Shown: positions 32,346 to 41,692, counted from the first letter of the stretch. The stretch is DNA of 64,000 bases from JAXMAR01 sp046350295 (GCA_046350295.1 JAXMAR010000028.1:1-64000), one strand, 5' to 3'. Numbers and translations: made by a program. The notes: generated from the sequence alone by a model not told the origin.

Positions 32346-32749
32346 CGAGAAGGCACATGAACACTACTTTGGAAACGCCACGCCTCGTGTTTCCCGACGG
32401 ATTCGGCGAGCGCGATGAATGGGAAATGGAGAGCAAGGGGTACGTCCATGCGTTTCTCGAACGCGGTGACGGCTCCCGTTATCAGGTCATGTTCATCGAT
32501 CCCGTCCGTCTCGCACAAGACATCGAGGCGACATTGCAGTCGGGCCAGGCTTACTACTACGAGTGCGCTCAAGTTGTTGTGCCCGAGGTCACGGTCGCCG
32601 CTCTTACAAGAATCATTCCGAATCTCGTCAAGGAGGGCTTTCTCGACCGCCATCCCCCCGCCTGCCAACCACCGTCCGTGCGTCTCGCTATCGCGCCGGA
32701 TCACGCGAATGGCTCCAATCGAACGGGCGCTGAATCCAAGCCACGCTAG
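32342..32749 (+). CDS. hypothetical protein, second of a coupled pair
   Basis: A 135-residue frame beginning in an ATGA overlap with the preceding stop; a second Met (MNTTLETPRLVFPDGFGERD) five codons later follows GAGAAGG and is an alternative. The body reads as a compact alpha/beta domain: WEMESKGYVHAFLERGDGSR, VMFIDPVRLAQDIEATLQSG and VVPEVTVAALTRIIPNLVKE. The last 30 residues are low-complexity. The tight overlap suggests a partner pair with the upstream gene, as in toxin/immunity or toxin/antitoxin pairs, but neither protein is recognised, so that is only an idea. Confidence 0.6.
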   Translation: MTRRHMNTTLETPRLVFPDGFGERDEWEMESKGYVHAFLERGDGSRYQVMFIDPVRLAQDIEATLQSGQAYYYECAQVVVPEVTVAALTRIIPNLVKEGFLDRHPPACQPPSVRLAIAPDHANGSNRTGAESKPR

Positions 32750-32890
32750 TTCTCGCGTGCCAGAAGATCCCCGCAGCCGCGTTCTCCAATCGCGCCGCCA
32801 ACGCCGGCCCTTGACCGCGCTTGCGCTACGCAACCGCGTATCCATAACATACCTGAGTCACACCCTCCCTCTTCGAGGTCCCACACTGGT

Positions 32891-33280
32891 TCATGGCGAC
32901 CCCAAGGCGCCGTTGACGCCGTGGTCGGGCAATGGAACCACTCGTAGCCGTCCCTCGCGTGCCACTGTGAAATTGCCCTCCCACCGCACGTCTTGCTCCA
33001 GCACGTTAAACATGAACTGCGCCAAGTAGTCGGGCGCCTTCAGACGCGGACGAAGAAGGATCACGCCACAATGGGCTCGTTTGCCGGCACGAAAGGCAAG
33101 GTCGCCGAAGTCCTTGTCGAAAGTGACGAGATCGCGGCCCTCGGCCAAAGACAGAGCCAGGACGGTTTCATCATCGGCCGCCGGCGCCGACTCCGCGATC
33201 CACATCACGTCGAAGCCGCGCTGGCGGGCCAGGTGGACTCCTTCCCAGAGGACATTTTCGTTGGCGAGGAACTTGCTCAT
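32891..33280 (-). CDS. DUF5615 PIN-like domain protein (putative toxin)
   Basis: A 129-residue protein starting MSKFLANENVLWEGVHLARQ at ATG 33280, one base after the stop of the DUF433 gene. DUF5615 hallmarks: FLANENV with the first acidic residue, VMWIAESAPAADDETVLALS, and RDLVTFDKDFGDLAF with the catalytic-type acidic residues, then GVILLRPRL. The fold is PIN-like (Mut7-C group), so it may be a ribonuclease. Partnering with DUF433 is a common toxin-antitoxin-like arrangement; here the order is DUF433 then DUF5615. Confidence 0.88.
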   Translation of the reverse strand: MSKFLANENVLWEGVHLARQRGFDVMWIAESAPAADDETVLALSLAEGRDLVTFDKDFGDLAFRAGKRAHCGVILLRPRLKAPDYLAQFMFNVLEQDVRWEGNFTVAREGRLRVVPLPDHGVNGALGSP

Positions 33281-33281
33281 G

Positions 33282-33512
33282 TTAGACCGGGAGCGGGTAT
33301 ACCTTTTCTTGCTTGATCGTATCGACCGCGTACTGCAACACGGCAAGGATGTCTTCCTCGGTCAACTGCGGGTAGTTCTTGAGAATCTGCTCATGGCTCC
33401 ATTTTTCCGCAAGCAGTTCCAGAATGAATTCGACGGCGAGCCGGGTCCCCTTGATCACCGGTTTGCCAACGAGCACTTTGGGGTTTACCACTATCCGATC
33501 GTTCCAATTCAT
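33282..33512 (-). CDS. DUF433 antitoxin-like protein
   Basis: A 76-residue protein starting MNWNDRIVVNPKVLVGKPVI at ATG 33512, with GGAGGAG upstream. DUF433 motif KGTRLAVEFILELLAEKWSH, followed by helix EQILKNYPQLTEEDILAVLQ, forms the small helical DNA-binding-like fold. It precedes the DUF5615 gene with a 1-bp gap and is the likely antitoxin. Repression of its own operon is known for such pairs in general and is not visible here. Confidence 0.9.
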   Translation of the reverse strand: MNWNDRIVVNPKVLVGKPVIKGTRLAVEFILELLAEKWSHEQILKNYPQLTEEDILAVLQYAVDTIKQEKVYPLPV

Positions 33513-33580
33513 GTTTCTCCTCCGGGCGGGGGGCTGTTCATACCATATCAGAATCCAACCCCCTTCTCCGAGGTCCCACC

Positions 33581-34396
33581 ATGAAGCGCCTCTCCCTGCT
33601 CGCCCTCCTCGTCCCCCTCGCCGCCCACGCCGGCGACAAGACCGGATGGCGTCCCCTCTTCAACGGCAAGGACCTGGCCGGCTGGGACACCTGGCTCGGG
33701 AAGCCCACCGGCGAGAAGGAGCCCGTCGGCCTCAACAAGGACCCGAAGATGGTCTACACCGTCGTGGACGCCGATGGCAAACCGGCCATCCGCATCTCCG
33801 GCGAGATCTTCGGCGCCATCACCAGCAAGGAGGAGTTCGGGAACTATCACCTCAAGCTCGATTTCAAGTGGGGCGAGAAGCGCTGGCCGCCCCGCGAGAA
33901 GGCGGTGCGCGACAGCGGCCTCCTGTATCACTGCGTCGGACCGCACGGCGCCGCCGGCAGCTTCTGGATGCGCAGCCAGGAGTGCCAGATTCAGGAGCAC
34001 GATTGCGGCGACTACTGGAGCGTCGCCGGCGCCATCGTCGACGTCGAGGGCTATCGCAAAGACGGCAAGGGCCCGGTCATCTTCAAGAAAGGCGGCGAGA
34101 AGTTTACCGTCCCGAGCAAGGAATCGGGCGGACCGCGCATTGTCAAGAGCCCGGACAACGAGAAAAAGACCGGCGAATGGAACACCATCGAGCTTCTGAC
34201 CGTCGGCGGCACGAGCGTGCACATCGTCAACGGCAAGGCGAACATGATCCTGACGAACTCGCGGCAAGTTGTCGACGGTAAAGAGGTCCCCCTGACGCGT
34301 GGCAAGATCCAGATCCAGTCGGAAGGGGCGGAGGTGTACTACCGCAACATTGCGATTCGGGATTTGAAAGAGATTCCGGCGAAGTATTTGAAGTAG
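33581..34396 (+). CDS. secreted DUF1080 (3-keto-disaccharide hydrolase-like) protein
   Basis: A 271-residue protein. Signal peptide MKRLSLLALLVPLAAHAG. DUF1080 hallmarks: WRPLFNGKDLAGWDTWLGKP, EFGNYHLKLDFKWGE, RDSGLLYHCVGPHGAAGSFW, QEHDCGDYWSVAG, and the final strands GKIQIQSEGAEVYYRNIAIR. This LamG-like jelly roll binds or hydrolyses sugars; some members cleave 3-keto-glycosides. It is extremely common in planctomycetes. The DNA just before it is the divergent DUF433 promoter region, only 68 bp long. Confidence 0.92.
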   Translation: MKRLSLLALLVPLAAHAGDKTGWRPLFNGKDLAGWDTWLGKPTGEKEPVGLNKDPKMVYTVVDADGKPAIRISGEIFGAITSKEEFGNYHLKLDFKWGEKRWPPREKAVRDSGLLYHCVGPHGAAGSFWMRSQECQIQEHDCGDYWSVAGAIVDVEGYRKDGKGPVIFKKGGEKFTVPSKESGGPRIVKSPDNEKKTGEWNTIELLTVGGTSVHIVNGKANMILTNSRQVVDGKEVPLTRGKIQIQSEGAEVYYRNIAIRDLKEIPAKYLK

Positions 34397-34427
34397 GCGT
34401 TTGCGATCGAAGCAGCCGTTGTACGGT

Positions 34428-34476
34428 CGGTTGCGCGAGCGGTCACGCCCGGTCCGGTCCGGCTCGCCGGACCTAC
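34428..34476 (+). repeat. 49-bp REP-like element, copy 1
   Basis: Reads CGGTTGCGCGAGCGGTCACG then CCCGGTCCGGTCCGGCTC, ending GCCGGACCTAC. It matches copy 3 and the reverse complement of copy 2 with a few mismatches. The last 27 bases form a GGTCCGGC...GCCGGACC hairpin. A partial extra arm (GCCGGACCTAA) follows at 34487. Confidence 0.85.
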
Positions 34477-34499
34477 TCCGAATGGCAGCCGGACCTAAA

Positions 34500-35948
34500 T
34501 TAGACGTCCTGTCGCCGCCCCACCGTGCCGAAGTAGACGACCACGCCAAGGCCGATGAAGCCGAACCCGAGGGCCGCCTCCGTCGCCTGCGCCGTCAGCA
34601 TGTTCACCAGCACGTAAGCGGGCACCACCAGATAGAGCAGCGGCACCCACGGGAAGAGGGGGCAGCGATAGGGCCGCGCCACGTCCGGCAGCTTGCGGCG
34701 GAAGACGAAGATCGTCGACACCGCGAGCGTCTCGAAGGTGACCGCCCCGAACATGGCGTAATCCGTCAAGAGGTCGAAGATCGGCTTGGGCGCCTTCACT
34801 TCCTTGAGCGTTCCCGCCGCGACCTCCGCGAGTTGACTCTGCAGCTGATATTCCGTGAGAAGCGCCCCGCCGAGGATCAGACCGCAACTCCAGGCCGCAA
34901 GCAGGATGGTCGCCAGCACGGGGGTGCGGTGCTTGGGATGCAGCCGGGCCAACGCGCGCGGCGCCAGCCCGTCCTCCCCCATGGCGTAGAGCAGGCGTGG
35001 ACCGACCAGGATGTTGCCGTTGAGGGCGCCGAAGACGGAGATCATCACCGCGGCGGAGGCGAACAGCGCTCCAATCGGACCGAGCAGCTTCTGCGCGAAG
35101 TAAGAGACCGTCGTCAGGCCCTGAATGCCGGCCAGTTCATCGTGCGGGATGACCAGGTGATACGCCAGGTTTGCCCCGAGGTAAAGCAGGATGATGATGC
35201 CGACCCCGGCCAGGAAGGCGATCGGGATGTTCCGCTGCGGCTCCTTCACCTCGCCGGCGATCGGAGCGACGTTCATCCACCCGTGGTAGGGCCATAGCAC
35301 GGCCAGGAACGCGGTTCCCAGGCCGGTGAAGGTGAAGCCGAGGCGGTGGGAGCGCATCTCGTCCGGGCCATTCAGCATTCCCAGGAAAAAAAAGGGCAGA
35401 ACGAGGATGGCGAGCAGCGAAAGCATCTTGACGAGGGTGATGAAGAACTGTAAACCCCCGCCCCAGCGCACCCCCTGGATATTGACCAGCGTCAGGAGGA
35501 GGATCACGCCGATCGTGAGCCAGCGTTCTTGCCAGAACGTCAGGTACGAGGAACCGGCGGAGACGTTGTTGAGGTAACGCAATACTTCGTGCAGCGACTC
35601 GCTGAAGATGGTCGCGAGAGCCGCGATCGAGGCGGCCCGGATGATCCAGAACTCGACCCAGCCCCAGAGGAAGCCGAACAACCGGCCATACGCCTCGCGC
35701 AGGAAAACGTAATTCCCGCCGGCCTGGAAACAGGACGCAAACCTCGGCCAGGCTCAGCACTTCTTAGCGTGAGGAGGCCGCCGACCAGCCAGACTGACGG
35801 CGACGAAGCAGAAGTCGGGGACCGCGGCGGCGATGCGTTGCGGGTTTTGAACACGCCTGAGCCGATGACGGTGCCGACGACGACAGCCGTCGCCAGCCAG
35901 GAGCAGGGCGCGAAGAAGGGATGGTTTCGATTCCGTGGCAGCTGTCAT
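34500..35948 (-). pseudogene. APC-family amino acid permease, N-terminal frameshifts
   Basis: The C-terminal 393 residues are in one frame (MFGFLWGWVEFWIIRAASIA through FGTVGRRQDV) and hold nine or ten helices of an APC amino acid transporter, with ILVLPFFFLGMLNG, FLAVLWPYHGWMNVAPIAGE and LNGNILVGPRLLYAMGEDGL. The N-terminus is spread over three frames: MTAATESKPS from 35948, then AVVVGTVIGSGVF (the GSGVF substrate loop), NPQRIAAAVPDFCFVA, VWLVGGLLTL and SLAEVCVLFP. At least four indels are needed. If these are sequencing errors the gene is an ordinary permease of about 480 residues. Downstream, 24 bp from the stop, lies a REP-like element. Confidence 0.83.
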
Positions 35949-36507
35949 GGCGGTCGATGATAGCCGACACACCGAAACGACGAAACCATTTCTTCGTTTC
36001 GGCGGCGTCTTCGTTAGCCGACGTTCGCAGAACGCGGCGAGACCCGACTTTCGGCAGAGACACGCAGCGCGCGTTCCAACCGAGGAAGTGTCCCTGTCGA
36101 TCCGCGCCCCGACAAAAAAGGAACTCGTCGCCTTTCGTCCGCCGCGTCATCAACAAGAGAAACGTGCCGACCGTCAATCGCGCAGCTCCGCGATTCGCGC
36201 CGTATCGCCCTCTGCGTCGCAATCGGTCTTCGCCGTCGGGAAAAAGTTTTGCAAAAAAGGGTAATTTGGGTTCGTTCGCTCTTGTATTTCCTTCGCATGA
36301 AGGTAGTATCCTTCCACTAATGGGACTGTGTGGCGTCCTAAACACGCCGCCGCGGATTGGCGTCGCATGGCTGTGCGTAACTGCGAGGAAGCATCGTACC
36401 GCGGTAGCCTGGTATATCCATGTCCTGGAAGCTGGCCTTTATGAACGTTCAAGATGAGCGGTCGCAGCTCACGACATCCAGCCGTCAAGGACACAGGACA
36501 CGAGGAG
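35949..36507. other. 559-bp intergenic region, nothing firmly recognised
   Basis: This stretch separates the divergent permease and aminomutase genes. It is locally less GC-rich, with A- and T-runs around 36238-36262 (GGAAAAAGTTTTGCAAAAAA). Open frames of up to about 190 codons exist on the minus strand but have biased, non-coding-like composition. No tRNA, repeat or clear promoter pair is seen. Confidence 0.45.
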
Positions 36508-37839
36508 ATGAAGAGCCTCGGTGACAAATCGAAACGACATCCGCTCTGGCGCAAAGTGCCGAAAAAGCAATGGGACGACTGGCGCTGGCAATCCCAAAAC
36601 GCCATCCGCTCCGTCCGTCAACTCCGCGAGCTTCTGCCGTTCTCCCAAGAGGAATTGGAGGCCATGGGAGACCTCGAGGCCAGAGTTCAAGATGGCGATT
36701 CCGCCTTGCTGCTTCTCCTAGTCAACTGCGACGATCCCAGCGACCCGATCCGGCTGCAGTCGGTGACCTCGCCGCTGGAGGCCAATTCCACCTTCGGCTC
36801 GACCCGCTCCGAGGAGGACAAGGACTCCCCGTGCCCGGCATCACCCATCGCTACCCCGATCGCGCTGATGGTCACCACCCATCTGCACCATGTATTGCCG
36901 CTTCTGCACCCGCAAGCGCGCCACCATGGTCCGCGGCGGCTGGGACGCCATCAGCCACGATGACGAGCGCATGGTCGACTACATCCGCCGGCATCGCGAG
37001 ATCCGCGACGTCATCGTCTCCGGCGGCGACCCGCTCACCCTGCCCACCAGCAAGCTGAAGTTTTCCTCTACGGCCTGCGCGACATCCCGCACGTCGATGT
37101 CATCCGCATCGGCACCCGCGTGCCGACGACCCTGCTGCAAGCTCTTCGATCCGAAGCTGATCGACATCCTCGCCGGCGCAGCCGAGAAGGTCTGGATCGG
37201 AGCGCTTACTTCAACCACCCGCGAGATCACCCGGGTGGCCCGTCTGCAAGGAAGCTGCTCAAGGCGCTCGGCATGCCCTTGAACAATCACACCGTCTTGA
37301 TGAAGGAGTCAACGACAACCTCGAGACCATGCACGGCACCTGATGCGCGCCCTGCTCCCGCGTCGAGATCCGCCCCTACTACCTGTTCCACTGCGACCCG
37401 GTCATCGGCGCCGGCCACTTCCGCACCAGCGTCTGGAAGGGCCTCGAGCTGATGGAGGGCCTGCGCGGCCACATGAGCGGCCTGGCGATCCCGACCTACG
37501 TCGTGGACAGCCCCCACGGCGGCGGCAAGATCCCCTCATGCCCAACTGCCTGGTCTCCGCGTCGGACGACGCCGTCGTCCTGCGCAACTGCGAGCATGCT
37601 CGTCCGCTACCAGGCCGGAAGACAAGCCGACCACGATCCAAAAGACCGCCACCCGCGGTGTCAGCCACCTACTCCAGGGCACGAAGTCCGTCATCATGCC
37701 CGAAAACAGCGAGCGGATGGCCCGGCGGCGGCTTCACCTGAAAACCATCCAGGCCGAGGAAGCCCGCAGTGTCACTGACGGCTGCAATGGCCACTCGACA
37801 TGCGCGGACCAGGAAGCGATGGTAGTAGCCGGATCCTAG
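36508..37839 (+). pseudogene. lysine 2,3-aminomutase-family radical SAM protein, multiply frameshifted
   Basis: Starts MKSLGDKSKRHPLWRKVPKK. Pieces in all three frames rebuild a KamA-type protein of about 440 residues: WDDWRWQSQNAIRSVRQLRE; LVNCDDPSDPIRLQSVTSPL; the cluster motif C-T-M-Y-C-R-F-C (C-x3-C-x2-C) around 36885; AISHDDERMVDYIRRHREIR; DVIVSGGDPLTLPTSKLKF; MPLNNHTVLMK; RPYYLFHCDPVIGAGHFRTS; and a final frame MPENSERMARRRLHLKTIQA to the stop at 37839. KamA isomerises lysine to beta-lysine; the EpmB subgroup does so for EF-P modification. About ten indels separate the pieces. A strong terminator follows at 37880. Confidence 0.87.
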
Positions 37840-37879
37840 CAACAGGCGCCGTCACGTGCGATCGCTGCCCGACAACAAC

Positions 37880-37911
37880 AAAGCCCACCGGCAAAACCGG
37901 TGGGCTTTCTC
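37880..37911 (+). terminator. terminator after the aminomutase gene
   Basis: A 12-bp perfect stem AAAGCCCACCGG (37880-37891) and CCGGTGGGCTTT (37897-37908) with a CAAAA loop and short T-run. Confidence 0.92.
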
Positions 37912-37916
37912 GTAGG

Positions 37917-37934
37917 TCAGGCTTCCCAGCCTGA
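37917..37934. repeat. short palindrome TCAGGCT-tccc-AGCCTGA
   Basis: A perfect 7-bp inverted repeat preceded by GTAGG, the same opening as the 49-bp REP-like element (GTAGGTCCGG). It may be a second, related family. It lies in the 400-bp gap 37840-38239, which otherwise holds a terminator, REP copy 2 and no gene. Confidence 0.6.
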
Positions 37935-38143
37935 GCAGCCCCGCAACAGCATTGCAACCCTCACAGACCTCGATCAGCACCGTCTGAAATTGTCGCCGAT
38001 CGCCAAGACGCTACGGGCACTGATGTCCGCCCCTGTCACGCCCGCCGCGGCTACGCCCGGATGGCCGCGCCCCGCGCGCTGGCCAGCCGGCGAGCGGGTC
38101 GGCTTGGCCTGGCTGGCTCATTCGCTCCCTGCGGCAACACCCT

Positions 38144-38192
38144 GTAGGTCCGGCGAGCCGAGCCGGACCTAGCGTGAACGCTCGCGAAACCG
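38144..38192 (-). repeat. 49-bp REP-like element, copy 2 (inverted)
   Basis: Reads GTAGGTCCGGCGAGCCGAGC then CGGACCTAGCGTGAACGCTC and GCGAAACCG. It is the reverse complement of copies 1 and 3 with a few differences. GGTCCGGC...GCCGGACC forms the hairpin and GCGTGAACGCTCGCGAAACC the tail. It lies 48 bp beyond the ugd stop. Confidence 0.85.
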
Positions 38193-38239
38193 CCATCGAA
38201 GTGGAACGCCGCGAGGCCTCACGCACGCGGCCCGCACGA

Positions 38240-39548
38240 TCAATCGCCCTGCGTCCCGCGCGGCCGATGGCATGGTACTGGAAGCCATACCCTTGGACGG
38301 TTTTCGGCTCGTAGAGGTTGCGGCCGTCGAAGATGATGGCCGCGCATCGAGGCGGCGCCAGGCCTCGAAGTCCGGGCGGCGGAACTCGGCCCACTCGGTG
38401 ACGATGGCGAGGGCGTCGGCGCCTTCAGGCGCCGTAGGGCGGTCGCAGTAGATGAAGCTGTCGCCGTAGATGTCGCGGATGTTCTTGATCGCTTCAGGAT
38501 CGTGGACGCGGAGGCGGGCGTCCTCGGCGAGGAGGGCGTCGATGAGGGTGAGGGCCGGGGCTTCGCGGATGTCGTCGGTGCGGGGCTTGAAGGCGAGGCC
38601 CCAGAGGGCGATGGTCTTCTCCTTGAGGTCGGGGCCGAAGTGGGCCCGGATCTTGGCGGGCAGCACCTGCTTCTGGCGATCGTTGACACGGTCGACGGCC
38701 TCGATGGCTCGATGGGCACATCCGGGCTGTGGGCTTGCAGATGGATGAGGGCGGAGACGTCCTTGGGGAAACAGCTGCCGCCGTAGCCCGGGCCGGGGAA
38801 GAGGAACTGGAAACCGATGCGCTGGTCGTGGCCGATGCCGCGGCGGACGTCGTTGATGTCGGCCTGCAGTTTTTCGCAGAGGTTGGCCATCTCGTTGATG
38901 AAGCTGATCTTGGTGGCGAGCATCGCGTTGGCGACGTACTTCGTCATCTCCGCGGATTCCGGCGACATGGCGAGGAACGGCCGCTCGGTGCGCGGAGGGG
39001 CGTACAGTTCCTGAAGCAGTTCAGCGGCCCGGTCGGAGCGGACGCCGACGACCACGCGGTCAGGCTTCATGAAGTCGTCGAGGGCGGCCTTCCTTGAGGA
39101 ATTCCGGGTTGCTGGCGACCTGGATTGGTCGGCCGACCGCCTGGGTCATCTGCTCGGTGAGGCGGCGGTTGGTTCCGACAGGCACGGTGCTCTTGATGAC
39201 GACGAGCGCGTCGGCGGCGAGATGGGGGGCGATGGCGTCGCCGACGGCCCACAGGTTGGACAGGTCGGCGGCGCCGTCGACGCCCTGGGGCGTGCCGACG
39301 GCGATGAAGACGAGCTGGGCCCGCGCGACGGCCCGGGCCAGGTCGGTCGAGAAGGCGAGGCGTTGATCGCGCACGTTTCGCTGCACCAGCTCGAGCAGAC
39401 CCGGCTCGTAGATGGGGAGCCGGCCCTCGAGGAGCGTGGCGATCTTGGCGGCGTCCTTGTCGATGCCGACGACCTCGTTGCCGCTCTCGGCGAGGCAGGT
39501 GCTGGTGACGAGGCCGACATATCCGGTACCGATGACGGCGATTCTCAC
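38240..39548 (-). pseudogene. ugd: UDP-glucose 6-dehydrogenase, frameshifted
   Basis: Starts at GTG 39548 with RIAVIGTGYVGLVTSTCLAE, the Rossmann NAD motif. Frame 1 continues through FIAVGTPQGVDGAADLSNLW and VGTNRRLTEQMTQAVGRPIQ to NPEFLKEG. Frame 2 gives DRVVVGVRSDRAAELLQELY, MSPESAEMTKYVANAMLATK and GPGYGGSCFPKDVSALIHLQ with the catalytic Cys. Frame 3 gives KTIALWGLAFKPRTDDIREA and AIKNIRDIYG. The last part is AIIFDGRNLYEPKTVQGYGF, ending at 38240. It would oxidise UDP-glucose to UDP-glucuronate for surface glycans. It lies 55 bp downstream of intact rmlB in the same direction. All catalytic blocks survive, so about four indels from sequencing error are plausible. Confidence 0.9.
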
Positions 39549-39603
39549 GGGGTTCTCGCTCAATACTGGTGGGATGCTCGCCGACGCGCGGCGGCGCGGG
39601 CGC

Positions 39604-40593
39604 CTAGGCGGCGGCGCGGTAGGCGCCGGAGCGAATGCGCTCGACCCAGGCGGCGTTCGCTTGATACCAACGCACGGTTTCCGCCAGGCCCTCCTCGAAG
39701 CCGACGCTCGGCCGCCAGCCGAGTTCGCGGTGGATCTTGCCGGCGTCGATGGCGTAGCGGCGATCGTGACCGGGGCGATCCGGGACATATCGGATCAGCG
39801 ACTCGGGCTTGCCCAGGCGGCGAAGCAGGGCGTGCGTCAGCTCGAGGTTCGTCTTCTCGCAATCGCCCCCGATGTTATATATCTCGCCTACCTTGCCTTC
39901 CTTCCAGACCTTGAAAATCGCGGCGCAATGGTCGCGGACGTGGAGCCAGTCGCGGACGTTCCGGCCGTCGCCGTAGATCGGGACGGATTGGTTCGCCAGG
40001 AGGTTGGTGATGAAGAGCGGGATGAGCTTTTCGGGGAACTGATAGGGTCCATAGTTGTTGGAGCAGCGCGTGATGAGTGCGGGCAGGCCGTAGGTCTTGA
40101 CGTAGCTGCGAACGAGGAGGTCCGCCGCGGCCTTGCTCGCGGAGTAGGGGCTGTTCGGAGCGAGCGGGGACGTCTCGGTGAAGGCGCCGGTGGGACCGAG
40201 GCTGCCGTAAACCTCGTCGGTGGAAACCTGAACGAAACGGTCGATCCGATGGTCGCGGGCGGCGTCGAGCAGGACCTGGGTTCCGACGACGTTGGTTCGA
40301 ACGAAGGCGCCGGCGTCGCGAATGCTGCGGTCGACGTGGCTCTCCGCGGCGAAGTGGATGATGGCGGTGACACCCTGGCCGACGATCTGTCGCACCAGGA
40401 CGGGATTGGCAATGTCGGCGTTGACGAAGCGGTAGCGCGGGTTGGATTGCAAGTCCGCGACGTTACCGGGGTTACCGGCGTAGGTAAGGACATCCTGGTT
40501 GATGACCTGGACGTCGCGGTCGTGCTCGAGGAGAAAGCGCAGGAAGTTGCTGCCGATGAAGCCGCAGCCGCCGGTGACGAGGACTGTATACAT
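39604..40593 (-). CDS. rmlB: dTDP-glucose 4,6-dehydratase
   Basis: A 329-residue protein starting MYTVLVTGGCGFIGSNFLRF at ATG 40593; a longer frame upstream lacks homology and crosses the HU promoter region. Extended SDR hallmarks: the NAD motif TGGCGFIGSNF, HFAAESHVDRSI, STDEVYGSLG, the catalytic SPYSASKAAADLLVRSY (Y-x-x-x-K), TRCSNNYGPYQFPEKLIPLF, and NVRDWLHVRDHC. It makes dTDP-4-keto-6-deoxyglucose, the precursor of rhamnose and other deoxysugars for surface polysaccharides. No rmlA, rmlC or rmlD is adjacent; the ugd gene follows. It is cytoplasmic. Confidence 0.95.
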   Translation of the reverse strand: MYTVLVTGGCGFIGSNFLRFLLEHDRDVQVINQDVLTYAGNPGNVADLQSNPRYRFVNADIANPVLVRQIVGQGVTAIIHFAAESHVDRSIRDAGAFVRTNVVGTQVLLDAARDHRIDRFVQVSTDEVYGSLGPTGAFTETSPLAPNSPYSASKAAADLLVRSYVKTYGLPALITRCSNNYGPYQFPEKLIPLFITNLLANQSVPIYGDGRNVRDWLHVRDHCAAIFKVWKEGKVGEIYNIGGDCEKTNLELTHALLRRLGKPESLIRYVPDRPGHDRRYAIDAGKIHRELGWRPSVGFEEGLAETVRWYQANAAWVERIRSGAYRAAA

Positions 40594-40742
40594 CTGATCC
40601 TCACGGACGGAGGGAAAGCCGCACTGTAATAAGGAGGGCGGAGTCCGGGCAAGGGGGACCCCCCCGCCGGGAGCGGTTGGACGGCTGCGGAAAGCGAAAT
40701 ACAATGAGAGGGGACGCTCGGGGCGAATGTCGGTGTTTTTCC

Positions 40743-40771
40743 TTGACATTACTCCAAGGCCTCTATACAGT
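40743..40771 (+). promoter_or_regulatory. strong sigma-70-like promoter for the HU-family gene
   Basis: TTGACA at 40743-40748 with either TATACA (40764-40769, 15-bp spacer) or TACAGT (40766-40771, 17-bp spacer). It lies 54 bp before the GTG start at 40825 and faces away from rmlB. Confidence 0.8.
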
Positions 40772-40824
40772 TAAAGGCGTTGGCCTGGAGGGCCGCCGAG
40801 AGCGGAAGCAGGGAGAACACCGTC

Positions 40825-41181
40825 GTGACCAAGAAAGAAATCGTCAAGCAAATCTCCGAAGACCTGGGTTTGACGCAGCTCAAGACCAAGGAAATCGTGC
40901 AGAAGACCTTCGACGCCATCGTGGAGACCCTGCTCGAGGAGCGGCGCATCGAACTGCGTAACTTCGGCGTGTTCGAGGTCAAGAAGCGCAAGGCCCGCAA
41001 GGCGCGGAACCCGCGCACGGGCGAGCGCGTCGACGTCGAGCCGAAATATGTCGTAACCTTCAAGCCCGGCAAGGAGATGGAAGAAAGGGTTCGCAACCTC
41101 GACAAGCAAAAGGCGCCGGTGCTGGCGGGCGCCACCCACGCGCCGGATGGCAATAACGGCCTGATGGCGGAGAGGAGTTGA
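40825..41181 (+). CDS. HU/IHF-family DNA-binding protein
   Basis: A 118-residue protein with a GTG start at 40825, after GGGAGAA. Family signature: TKKEIVKQISEDLGLTQLKT, VQKTFDAIVETLLEERRIEL, RNFGVFEVKKRKARKARNPR and GERVDVEPKYVVTFKPGKEM. The beta arm carries the R-N-P-R-T-G motif that inserts into the minor groove, and the body fits IHF-like more than HU-like spacing. A 25-residue tail beyond the usual end (QKAPVLAGATHAPDGNNGLM) is Ala/Gly-rich. It bends and packages DNA in the nucleoid. The promoter and terminator make it a single-gene unit. Confidence 0.93.
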   Translation: MTKKEIVKQISEDLGLTQLKTKEIVQKTFDAIVETLLEERRIELRNFGVFEVKKRKARKARNPRTGERVDVEPKYVVTFKPGKEMEERVRNLDKQKAPVLAGATHAPDGNNGLMAERS

Positions 41182-41198
41182 GCGTCTTTCCTTGAGGC

Positions 41199-41224
41199 AA
41201 AAGCCCCGGCGCCGGGGCTTTTTT
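41199..41224 (+). terminator. terminator after the HU-family gene
   Basis: A near-perfect palindrome AAAAGCCCCGGC/GCCGGGGCTTTT followed by more T. It lies 18 bp after the stop. Confidence 0.92.
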
Positions 41225-41350
41225 CTTGCGCCACGGCAGCGGCATTGGAAAAGGTGGCGCAACCGGCACATTTTCTCTAAAGAGCGCTCGCCCCAACGCC
41301 GATACTCTCGAACAGGGGAAAACGTCCGATTCTCCAGGGAGGGAGAGGAC

Positions 41351-41572
41351 ATGCGTCGGCTCCTGTCGTTTTGCGCTGCGGCTTTGCTCGGGCTTTCCAG
41401 CACGGGCTGCATTCTTAATATCTACTCCTCCGACCCGAATCGACGGATGGCGCAGATGCTCAACATCTCCGAGGGTTACCGGCAAATCCAGGATACCTGG
41501 GATCGCTTCTGGTTCACCGATCAGCCTTCGCACTTGACGCCCATCACGGTGCACGGCGGCATCGGACCGTGA
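41351..41572 (+). CDS. small lipoprotein, 73 aa
   Basis: Starts MRRLLSFCAAALLGLSSTGC, a lipoprotein signal with lipobox LSSTGC, after GAGAGG. The mature part (ILNIYSSDPNRRMAQMLNIS, EGYRQIQDTWDRFWFTDQPS) looks like a short helical region followed by a Pro/His/Gly-rich end. It matches small planctomycete lipoproteins with DPNRRM-type motifs. Function unknown. A terminator follows at 41605. Confidence 0.78.
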   Translation: MRRLLSFCAAALLGLSSTGCILNIYSSDPNRRMAQMLNISEGYRQIQDTWDRFWFTDQPSHLTPITVHGGIGP

Positions 41573-41604
41573 GCCGAAACCTGGACGGACCAATAGAACA
41601 CAGC

Positions 41605-41646
41605 AGGGCGCCCCTCGCCGGTATCGGGGGGGCGCCCTTGTCTTTT
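41605..41646 (+). terminator. terminator after the small lipoprotein gene
   Basis: A 10-bp stem AGGGCGCCCC (41605-41614) and GGGGCGCCCT (41629-41638) followed by TGTCTTTTT. Confidence 0.88.
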
Positions 41647-41692
41647 TGCGCGGATTCTTGCAAAACGATTAAAAATCGCCACAACGTTGTTG

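Noticed and set aside
35764..36345. A minus-strand frame of about 190 codons in the gap between permease and aminomutase
   Set aside because: Arg-rich, no motif, and it overlaps the frameshifted start of the permease; treated as non-coding.
38240..40593. rmlB and ugd as part of a transferred polysaccharide island
   Set aside because: Base composition and codon use match the rest of the window and no mobile-element genes flank them.
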